Shown: piece after piece, positions 26,409-32,827 of the stretch | How positions within the stretch are numbered: the first letter of the stretch is position 1 | Layout: every line of letters starts with the position of its first letter | Source of the DNA: an uncultured Eubacteriales bacterium | GTDB lineage: Bacteria > Bacillota > Clostridia > Oscillospirales > CAG-272 | Direction: 5' to 3' | NCBI GenBank assembly: GCA_934503195.1 | Contig: CAKSVM010000007.1 | Coordinates: forward strand, 1-64,000 | Length of the DNA stretch: 64,000 nt | Translations under genes and position numbers: made by a program | Notes under the pieces: generated by a model | Seen by the model: only the letters and a program-made list of their open reading frames with translations | The model's database searches: none | What the model was told of the DNA's origin: nothing

Positions 26409-26439
26409 GGTATCATAGAATTTTTGTCTGGAGGGGAAA

Positions 26440-27177
26440 ATGGCAAAGACAGTAATCATCACGGGCGGAGCGTCGGGAATGGGCTTCCTGACCGGAAAAT
26501 GCTACGCGAAGGAGGGCGAAAATGTCGTTCTCGTCGACATAAACAAGGAAGCCCTCGACAAATGCGTCGCTGAGATTTCGGAGATAAGTCCGAACGTAAT
26601 CGGAGTCTGCATCGATATCAGAAAGTACGATGAAGTATGCAAGGCGCGCGACGCGGCGGTCGAGAGATTCGGTTCGATCGATATCCTGATCTGCTACGCC
26701 GGAGGCGCGGAGTGCCGTCTGTGCGGTGTGAGCGGCGAGTTTCAGGACAATCCGATCGAAATCTACGATTTCAGCATCGACACGAACTTAAAAGGCGCGC
26801 TTTATTTCGACCACGCGGTTATGAAGCAGATGGCAAAGCAGAATTCGGGCGTCATCATCCACATCGGCTCGATAACGGGTCAGGAAGGAACGCCTTGGAA
26901 TATCGGTTATTCCGCGTCGAAGTCGGCTCTGATGAACGGCATGACGAAATCGATCGCGCTCGCGGGCGCGAAGTACAACATCCGCTGTGCCTGCGTTTCA
27001 CCCGGACCGGTCATGACTCGCCCGGGAATGTCGACGATGAAAACCATGCTCGGACGCGCGGCTGATCCGCAGGAGATCGTCGATCTCGTTATGTTCGTCG
27101 CGGGCGAGAAGGGCGCGTTCATAAGTGGCGTCAACTTCCTGATCGACGGCGGACGCGATATACTCAGAAATAAATAA
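26440..27177 (+). CDS. SDR-family oxidoreductase, copy 1
   Basis: A 245-residue classical short-chain dehydrogenase. NAD(P)-binding is TGGASGMG (8-15). The catalytic tetrad is N116, S144, Y157 and K161. The usual NAG motif after beta-4 reads CYAGG, with Tyr in place of Asn. D33 after beta-2 (LVDIN) suggests NAD preference. SD GGAGGGG precedes the ATG. A near-identical copy follows after 18 bp; by eye 12 of 245 residues differ, clustered at 96-98, 151-153 and 192-199. The substrate is unknown, plausibly a hydroxylated sugar or cyclitol. Confidence 0.9.
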   Translation: MAKTVIITGGASGMGFLTGKCYAKEGENVVLVDINKEALDKCVAEISEISPNVIGVCIDIRKYDEVCKARDAAVERFGSIDILICYAGGAECRLCGVSGEFQDNPIEIYDFSIDTNLKGALYFDHAVMKQMAKQNSGVIIHIGSITGQEGTPWNIGYSASKSALMNGMTKSIALAGAKYNIRCACVSPGPVMTRPGMSTMKTMLGRAADPQEIVDLVMFVAGEKGAFISGVNFLIDGGRDILRNK

Positions 27178-27195
27178 TTATTGGAGGAAAATAAA

Positions 27196-27933
27196 ATGGC
27201 AAAGACAGTAATCATCACGGGCGGAGCGTCGGGAATGGGCTTCCTGACCGGAAAATGCTACGCGAAAGAGGGCGAAAATGTCGTCCTCGTCGACATAAAC
27301 AAGGAAGCTCTCGACAAATGCGTCGCCGAGATTTCGGAGATCAACCCGAACGTAATCGGAGTCTGCATCGACATCAGAAAGTACGACGAGGTCTGCAAGG
27401 CGCGCGACGCGGCGGTTGAGAGATTCGGTTCGATTGACATCCTGATCTGCTACGCCGGCGGCGCGGAGTGCCGTCTCTGCAACACTTACGGTGAGTTTCA
27501 GGACAACCCGATCGAGATCTACGATTTCAGCATCGACACGAACCTCAAGGGCGCGCTCTACTTCGACCACGCGGTCATGAAGCAGATGGCAAAGCAGAAC
27601 TCGGGCGTTATCATCCACATCGGCTCGATCACGGGTCAGGAGGGCTGCGGCTCGAACATCGGCTACTCGGCGTCGAAGTCGGCTCTGATGAACGGCATGA
27701 CGAAGTCGATCGCGCTCGCGGGCGCGAAGTACAACATTCGCTGTGCCTGCGTTTCGCCCGGACCCGTGCTTACCCGTCCCGGAATGGCCGGAATGAAGAC
27801 TATGCTCGGACGCGCGGCTGAGCCGCAGGAGATCGTCGATCTCGTAATGTTCGTCGCGGGCGAGAAGGGCGCGTTCATCAACGGCGTCAACTTCCTCATC
27901 GACGGCGGACGCGATATTCTCAGAAACAAGTGA
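27196..27933 (+). CDS. SDR-family oxidoreductase, copy 2
   Basis: A 245-residue duplicate of the preceding gene with the same tetrad (N116, S144, Y157, K161) and cofactor motif. The ATG at 27196 follows GGAGG; the in-frame TTG at 27181 lies directly before that SD and is not used. Differences from copy 1 are G96N, V97T, S98Y, T151C, P152G, W153S, M192L, S198A and T199G, plus S50N, D209E and S229N. The changes fall in loops that line the substrate pocket in SDRs, so a different substrate or stereochemistry is likely. Nucleotide identity is also high, indicating a recent duplication. Confidence 0.9.
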   Translation: MAKTVIITGGASGMGFLTGKCYAKEGENVVLVDINKEALDKCVAEISEINPNVIGVCIDIRKYDEVCKARDAAVERFGSIDILICYAGGAECRLCNTYGEFQDNPIEIYDFSIDTNLKGALYFDHAVMKQMAKQNSGVIIHIGSITGQEGCGSNIGYSASKSALMNGMTKSIALAGAKYNIRCACVSPGPVLTRPGMAGMKTMLGRAAEPQEIVDLVMFVAGEKGAFINGVNFLIDGGRDILRNK

Positions 27934-27959
27934 TCAGTGACAGAAAGGATCAAGCGAAA

Positions 27960-28742
27960 ATGATTCAGAAACCCACATTCCTTCACCAGAACCGACCGCT
28001 CATCACCTGCATGATTCAGGAGCGTGATATTAACACGGCCTGCAAGACGGTCAGAAACGCGATGTTCGACGGCTGTGACGCCTTTGGCTATCAGATGGAG
28101 GTCACGGACAAGGCTCAGCGGTCAGACGAGAATCTTAAAAAACTCTTCTGCACGATGGGACAGAAGCCGATTTACGTAACGAATTATCGCACCGGGCAGA
28201 ACACCGGGATGAGCGACGACGAGCTTCTTGATGATCTTATCCGGATGTTACACTGCGGCGCGACGCTCGCCGACATAATGGGCGATTTCTATTCTCCCGA
28301 CCCGATTCAGCTGACGACCGACGCTATCGCCGTCGAAAAGCAGAAGGACGCGATAAAGAGAGTTCACGACGCGGGCGGGGAAGTGCTGATGTCGTCGCAC
28401 GTGCTGAAATTCATCGACTCGGATGAGACGATGCGGATCGCGACGGCGCACATGGAGCGCGGCGCGGACATTTCGAAGATCGTCACATGGGCGGACACCG
28501 AGGAGGAAGAACTCGCGAATCTCGCGACAATCGAACGACTCAGACGCGAGCTTGAGATCCCGTTCCTCTTCCTCTGCGGCGGAAAGTACACGAAGATGGT
28601 GCGGACTATCGGTCCCTTCCTCGGCGCGTGTATGTGGCTCACGGTATATCAGCACAACGCGTTTTCGACCGACGCGCAGCCGGTCTGCCGCGCGATAAGG
28701 GCGATCGCCGACAACTTCGACTATATGTCAACTATCAGATGA
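27960..28742 (+). CDS. type I 3-dehydroquinate dehydratase-like protein
   Basis: A 260-residue barrel protein matching the type I dehydroquinase pattern: catalytic His147 in MSSHVLKF, Schiff-base Lys173 in ISKIVTW, Arg215 in TKMVRTIG and Gln240 in TDAQPVC. The family Glu-Leu-Arg segment is altered to YQMEV. It could dehydrate dehydroquinate, or a related cyclic or open-chain keto acid, through a lysine imine. ATG at 27960 follows AAAGGA; an upstream GTG overlaps the SDR stop. Sharing a unit with two SDRs and lying far from aroC suggests catabolism, not shikimate biosynthesis. I infer function from motifs only. Confidence 0.68.
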   Translation: MIQKPTFLHQNRPLITCMIQERDINTACKTVRNAMFDGCDAFGYQMEVTDKAQRSDENLKKLFCTMGQKPIYVTNYRTGQNTGMSDDELLDDLIRMLHCGATLADIMGDFYSPDPIQLTTDAIAVEKQKDAIKRVHDAGGEVLMSSHVLKFIDSDETMRIATAHMERGADISKIVTWADTEEEELANLATIERLRRELEIPFLFLCGGKYTKMVRTIGPFLGACMWLTVYQHNAFSTDAQPVCRAIRAIADNFDYMSTIR

Positions 28743-28770
28743 AATGTCACTTGAAAGTGACGTTTCATCT
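28737..28770. other. 16-bp inverted repeat over the stop codon
   Basis: AGATGAAATGTCACTT at 28737-28752 is mirrored at 28755-28770 with one mismatch. It includes the TGA of the dehydroquinase-like gene. It could protect the 3' end of the message or be a protein site; no T-run follows. Confidence 0.8.
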
Positions 28771-28821
28771 GGTAGGACAGATGGCGGGGCCTTCTGTCAC
28801 GGCTCTTCGACAAAACAGAAA

Positions 28822-28848
28822 GCTCCCGGCGGATTTCCCGCCGGGAGC
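28822..28848. terminator. terminator between convergent genes
   Basis: An 11-bp stem GCTCCCGGCGG/CCGCCGGGAGC is followed by TTTCTTTAT on +. It serves the dehydroquinase-like gene on + and lies 14 bp beyond the stop of the lipoprotein gene on -. Confidence 0.85.
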
Positions 28849-28862
28849 GATTTCTTTATATT

Positions 28863-30308
28863 TTATTTCTTGCCGTAGACGTCGATGATGTTTTCCTGAA
28901 GGCTCTGCTTTACAGCGGCTTCCTTTTCTGCCCAGTAAGACGCGAGTCCGGTCTTGTTGGTTATGCAGGGCGATACGCTGAACGCGACCGCCTCGTCGTT
29001 GAACGAGCAGGCGTCGCGGATGATCGGGATCATCTCTTCGGACTCGGTGTCGCGGGTTCCCTTGATAGTCAGGTTGACGTCAAAGTATGCCGGGACGATC
29101 GTGTTGAAGGAATACATAGCCATGTATTCGAGAACAGCCGAGGTGAGCGCGTCCTTCGTGTTTGTCACAGGGATGTAGGTAAGGCAGGATGTGTTCTGAA
29201 CACGCGCGCAGTAGGATTTCTGATCCTCGTCGAGCTTCGGATACGGGATATAGCCGTAGTCGTCCTTCATATCACGGAAGGTCGAGCCGAGTCCGTCGTG
29301 GAGGAAGAGGAGACGTCCATCGTTGAACGCGGTGTGGAAGATACCGTAGGTGGTGTATTCCCACGCGGAACCATCCTCAGCGAAAACCTCGAGCATCTTG
29401 TCGACTATCTTGAATGTGCGCTCGTTGTTGACATTGAGTTCGGGCGAGCCGTCGGCCTTCTTGATGACGGTGTCGCCGCCAAGTCCCATGTAGAGCGCGG
29501 GAATCGACTCATATCCCCAGCCCCAGTAAGAGGTCTGGTCGACATTCGGGTCGATCTTTCCGTCGCCGCTGAGGTCAACGGTGCCCTTCTTGATGTACTT
29601 TAAGAATTCGTCGACCGTCCACTTGCCGTCCTTGACGAGCTGATAGGGATATTCCATCTGGATATCGTCGCAGATGCGCTTGTTGAAGATCAAGCAGTTC
29701 GCGTTGGTCAGCGAGCTTAAGTTATAGGCTCCGGTCATGGCGTAAACCTTGTCGTAGTAGTTGATATCGTCGAGACACTTTCTGTACCAGTATTCCTTCT
29801 CGAAGTTGAAGTACGGGAATTTGTTCCAGTCGCGGAAGAGTCCCTGCGCGATGAGTCCGGGCATACCGGTGTGCTGGACGTGGATGTAGATATCGTTCGT
29901 GTTGTCTCCGGCGAGGATGTTCGAACTGATCTGCTTTGTGGCCTCTCCCTGCGAGCCTCCATCAGAACCGTAAGCAGACTTTTCCATCGAAAGCGTGATT
30001 CCGAATCTCTCCTCGGTCGCCTTGTTGCGCTGATAGACGGCGTCGTCGACCGGGTCTCCGGTCTCCTCTTCCATTATGTAGTTTCCGACCGGGTGGCCGA
30101 AGAAAATCGTGAAGGTTTCGCCCTCAAACTTGAGATCCTCGGGGAGATCATCGAGAACCCAGCCCTCGTAAGGATCGACGACCTTCGGAGCCTCGGTGGT
30201 TTCGTCGCCGGACGGGGTGTTGCTGTTATCACCGCAGGAAACGAGCGTCTGAGTTGCCAGAAGCGCGATGAGCATCATTGATATAACGCGTGATTTTTTC
30301 ATGTTCAT
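28863..30308 (-). CDS. extracellular solute-binding lipoprotein (paralogue of 24732-26222)
   Basis: A 481-residue lipoprotein with lipobox LVSC (C25), a short Thr/Pro linker and a binding-protein fold starting LDDLPEDLKFEGETFTIFFG, parallel to the protein at 24732-26222. Aromatic residues are frequent (FPYFNFEKEYWYRKC near 170), as in proteins that stack sugar rings. The ATG at 30308 is listed; M3 at 30302 has better spacing to AAAGGA. There is no transporter gene nearby. It has its own consensus promoter and lies next to an AraC regulator. Confidence 0.82.
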   Translation of the reverse strand: MNMKKSRVISMMLIALLATQTLVSCGDNSNTPSGDETTEAPKVVDPYEGWVLDDLPEDLKFEGETFTIFFGHPVGNYIMEEETGDPVDDAVYQRNKATEERFGITLSMEKSAYGSDGGSQGEATKQISSNILAGDNTNDIYIHVQHTGMPGLIAQGLFRDWNKFPYFNFEKEYWYRKCLDDINYYDKVYAMTGAYNLSSLTNANCLIFNKRICDDIQMEYPYQLVKDGKWTVDEFLKYIKKGTVDLSGDGKIDPNVDQTSYWGWGYESIPALYMGLGGDTVIKKADGSPELNVNNERTFKIVDKMLEVFAEDGSAWEYTTYGIFHTAFNDGRLLFLHDGLGSTFRDMKDDYGYIPYPKLDEDQKSYCARVQNTSCLTYIPVTNTKDALTSAVLEYMAMYSFNTIVPAYFDVNLTIKGTRDTESEEMIPIIRDACSFNDEAVAFSVSPCITNKTGLASYWAEKEAAVKQSLQENIIDVYGKK

Positions 30309-30355
30309 ATTCCTTTCGTGAAAAATATGATCTTATCATGTACGAGTACACACAC

Positions 30356-30384
30356 ATTATATCACTTTTGTGACGCAATGTCAA
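30356..30384 (-). promoter_or_regulatory. promoter of the 28863-30308 gene
   Basis: On the minus strand TTGACA (30379-30384), 17 bp, TATAAT (30356-30361). It is a perfect consensus. A G-run at about 30441-30448 lies further upstream. Confidence 0.92.
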
Positions 30385-30502
30385 TCCTTAATGTGGATAA
30401 AAATGAGTGAAAATTGAATTTTGTCCATATATACAAAATCGGGGGGGGATTTTGTGCATTATGCCCAAACTACCGACCGGGCGAAAAACGGTGGAAATTT
30501 AA

Positions 30503-31276
30503 TCATTCATATTTCCCGGCGCGGCTGTCGCCGGGCGGATAGCCGAAACGCTTCTTGAAAGCGGTCGAGAAATTCTTCGCGTCGCGGAAGCCCGACTTCA
30601 CCGCGACCCCGGCGACCGTGTCGTATCCCGCGCCGAGGAGCGAGTTCGCGTAGTCAAGCCGCAGATCGGTTATATATTTCTTCGGCGGAACGCCCATATC
30701 GCGGCTGAACTGCTTTCTGAACCACGTGTCGCTCATGTGCGCCTCAGAGGCGAGCAGTCCGACGCTGAGCGAAGGGTCGGCGTAGCGTTCGCTGATCTTT
30801 GAAAGAGCCTCATATACGACCGGATTCATCCGTTCGGGACGCGCGCCAAGCTCCTCGCGGATCGCGGCGAAGACCTCGTAGAGGATTGCTGACGCGCGGT
30901 AGCGGTATCCCGGCTCTCTCGCCCGCCAGACGCGCAGAGCCTCCTCAAAGAGCGGCAGAAGCCGTTCAAATCCGACGTCGTGAAGCACCTCGATTCCATA
31001 CGTGACGCAGTTTTCGGCGAAAAAATGGAAAACGATCATCTGATCGCCCTCGGCTTTTCTGGTGTACGGCCGGTTGGCGGGGAAGAACGAGAGATCATGC
31101 GCCATGAGCTTAATGATCTCGCCCTGCATATATATGTCCGCGTCGCCCTTTATACGGAGTGACAGCGCGCAGAAGGGGCGCGCCTTTGTCTTCATCGTGA
31201 CTGTTCCCCTGTCGTCAAAATAAAGAACGTCGATGAGCCTGAAACTCAGATCGTCGCGCTCGAAAACCATTTTCAT
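30503..31276 (-). CDS. AraC-family transcriptional regulator
   Basis: A 257-residue regulator. The N-terminal half (about 1-150) is a cupin-like sensor without strong motif. The C-terminal 100 residues hold two helix-turn-helix units: SVGLLASEAHMSDTWFRKQFSRDMGVPPKKYI and VAGVAVKSGFRDAKNFSTAFKKRFGYPPG, the second being the family signature. Such proteins usually respond to sugars. SD AAAGGA precedes the ATG. Neighbours on the same strand are a GH10 gene upstream and a solute-binding protein gene downstream, the likely targets. Confidence 0.93.
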   Translation of the reverse strand: MKMVFERDDLSFRLIDVLYFDDRGTVTMKTKARPFCALSLRIKGDADIYMQGEIIKLMAHDLSFFPANRPYTRKAEGDQMIVFHFFAENCVTYGIEVLHDVGFERLLPLFEEALRVWRAREPGYRYRASAILYEVFAAIREELGARPERMNPVVYEALSKISERYADPSLSVGLLASEAHMSDTWFRKQFSRDMGVPPKKYITDLRLDYANSLLGAGYDTVAGVAVKSGFRDAKNFSTAFKKRFGYPPGDSRAGKYE

Positions 31277-31293
31277 CGCTTCCTTTCGCGAAT

Positions 31294-31322
31294 ATTATAC
31301 CACAGTCTGAGCGTTAAGTCAA
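31294..31322 (-). promoter_or_regulatory. promoter of the araC-type gene
   Basis: On the minus strand TTGACT (31317-31322), 17 bp, TATAAT (31294-31299) preceded by TGTGG. The -35 begins 7 bp after the terminator of the GH10 gene. Confidence 0.88.
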
Positions 31323-31328
31323 GTAAAA

Positions 31329-31354
31329 CCGCGTGATTCGTGCGAATCACGCGG
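31329..31354 (-). terminator. terminator of the GH10 gene
   Basis: A perfect 12-bp stem (31329-31340 with 31343-31354) is followed on the minus strand by TTTTACTT. It separates the GH10 transcript from the regulator gene. Confidence 0.85.
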
Positions 31355-31362
31355 AAGCTATT

Positions 31363-32682
31363 TTACTTTATGACGATCTGCTTGTCGTTTCTCGCGTGCT
31401 TGGAGAGCTTGTAGGAAACTTCCTCGGTCTTGTCGCCCGCGTGGATCGTGAGCTTGTAGTCGCCGTAGAAGCCGCGGAACTTCGCGTGGCCGTCGACAAC
31501 GTCAACCTTCGCCGAGGTGTGCCATTCCTTGTGGATGAGGTCGCGGAGCATCTTGTACGCCGGCTTTTCGGTCATATCAAAGCGCATCAGACCGCCGTAG
31601 TACTTGTTCTCGCCTGCCGCCATGTCGCCCTGCGGAGCGAACGCCGCGTAGCCGTCGACAACGTTCCAGTAGATCACGGCTTCCATCGCCGGATGGCTGA
31701 AGAAGACCGAATAGACGTTCTTTATGAGTTCGGCCTGAACCCACTCGTTCTCCTCATCGCCGCCGTACGCCGGGATGGTCATCTCGGTGATCTGCTCGGC
31801 CTTGTTAAGGCGCGCGTAGTTGTCCATCAGCTTGAAGAGCGAAGCCGGGTTATAACGCTCTTTTGCCGCGTTCGGCTCGTGTTCGAGCGGGAAGAAGCTG
31901 TGGAACTGCAAGCCGATCGAGTCGAGATGCGTGATTCCCTCGCGGAGAAGACGCTCGATCTGCATATAGTAATATGTACGGTTGGTCTGATTCGGAGCCC
32001 AGATGTTGTAGTCGTTGATGATGAGGTGGTTGTTGTGGAAGTATCTGTCGGCCGTGCGGAAGCTCCAGTCGACGAAATCGTCCTCGTAGAAGAACTTCAT
32101 TCCGCCGTTCTGAAGAGTCTCGTTCGTGACCTCCATCATCGGGATTCTTCTCGCGTAACGCTCGGAAATCTGCGAGAATCTCTTTTCAAGGTAGTACTTC
32201 TGCTCGTCAACCGTCTTCTTGTAGAGCCAGTTCGGAGTCCACGCGTCATAGTTGAGGCAGTGGAGCTTCGGCTCGATTCCGTTTTCCTCGCAGTAGTTGA
32301 CGCAGAGATCGGTCGCGGGACGGCGATAGATCTTCGGCGAGTCGACGGCATAGCGTGTCTTGCCTTCCTCAGGCTCGTTGTCGCGCCAGTAGAAGGGAAC
32401 AGTCGCGAGGTTGAAGATCTCCGGGAACTTTTCGCGGTAGATCTGATTCTTTTCCTCGCACTCAAACTCGTCGAGCATGAAGATGTTCGCGCCGAACTTG
32501 AACTCGTGGTTGGTCTGCTCGACCTCGACGGTCACGTTTTCGGGGAGGGGGCTGCCGTCAGCCATCTTGAGCGTGATATCGGCGTCGCCCTTGCGGTTGA
32601 GTTCGATTCCGGATTTTACGCGGAGGTCGGTGAGTTCCTTCTGCTCGTTGAAGAATTTCAGAGCGGTATCTTTTCTTGACAT
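31363..32682 (-). CDS. glycoside hydrolase family 10 (endo-1,4-beta-xylanase-like)
   Basis: A 439-residue protein with an N-terminal beta domain of about 80 residues and a GH10 barrel. The acid/base Glu lies in MEVTNETL (about 187) and the nucleophile Glu in ITEMTIPAYGG (about 297); VIYWNVVDG near 345 is the conserved end-of-barrel Trp motif. The ATG at 32682 follows AAAGGAG. No signal peptide is visible, so it probably cleaves short xylo-oligosaccharides in the cytoplasm. An upstream in-frame extension to 32883 would run through the promoter region and is rejected. Confidence 0.88.
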   Translation of the reverse strand: MSRKDTALKFFNEQKELTDLRVKSGIELNRKGDADITLKMADGSPLPENVTVEVEQTNHEFKFGANIFMLDEFECEEKNQIYREKFPEIFNLATVPFYWRDNEPEEGKTRYAVDSPKIYRRPATDLCVNYCEENGIEPKLHCLNYDAWTPNWLYKKTVDEQKYYLEKRFSQISERYARRIPMMEVTNETLQNGGMKFFYEDDFVDWSFRTADRYFHNNHLIINDYNIWAPNQTNRTYYYMQIERLLREGITHLDSIGLQFHSFFPLEHEPNAAKERYNPASLFKLMDNYARLNKAEQITEMTIPAYGGDEENEWVQAELIKNVYSVFFSHPAMEAVIYWNVVDGYAAFAPQGDMAAGENKYYGGLMRFDMTEKPAYKMLRDLIHKEWHTSAKVDVVDGHAKFRGFYGDYKLTIHAGDKTEEVSYKLSKHARNDKQIVIK

Positions 32683-32721
32683 TTTTAATATCTCCTTTAT
32701 GGGAAAATTTGCTGTGATGAT

Positions 32722-32750
32722 ATTATAGCACATAAATTTCGAAAAAAAAA
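32722..32750 (-). promoter_or_regulatory. extended -10 promoter of the GH10 gene
   Basis: On the minus strand TATAAT (32722-32727) preceded by TGTGC. The -35 position is only T-rich, so this depends on the extended -10. It is divergent to the promoter at 32773; the two could share an operator. Confidence 0.6.
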
Positions 32751-32772
32751 CTCTTTTTTCGAAAGAAAAGGT

Positions 32773-32801
32773 TTGATTTTCCGAACTCTTTATGGTATAA
32801 T
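32773..32801 (+). promoter_or_regulatory. promoter of the 32828-34912 gene
   Basis: TTGATT (32773-32778), 17 bp, TATAAT (32796-32801) preceded by ATGG. It is followed by SD AAAGGAG. Confidence 0.85.
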
Positions 32802-32827
32802 AGATGTGACGAAAGGAGACTGGGTTT

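Noticed and set aside
31333..32679. 448-codon frame opposite the GH10 gene
   Set aside because: Val/Leu/Arg-rich composition typical of antisense frames and it runs through the GH10 terminator hairpin.
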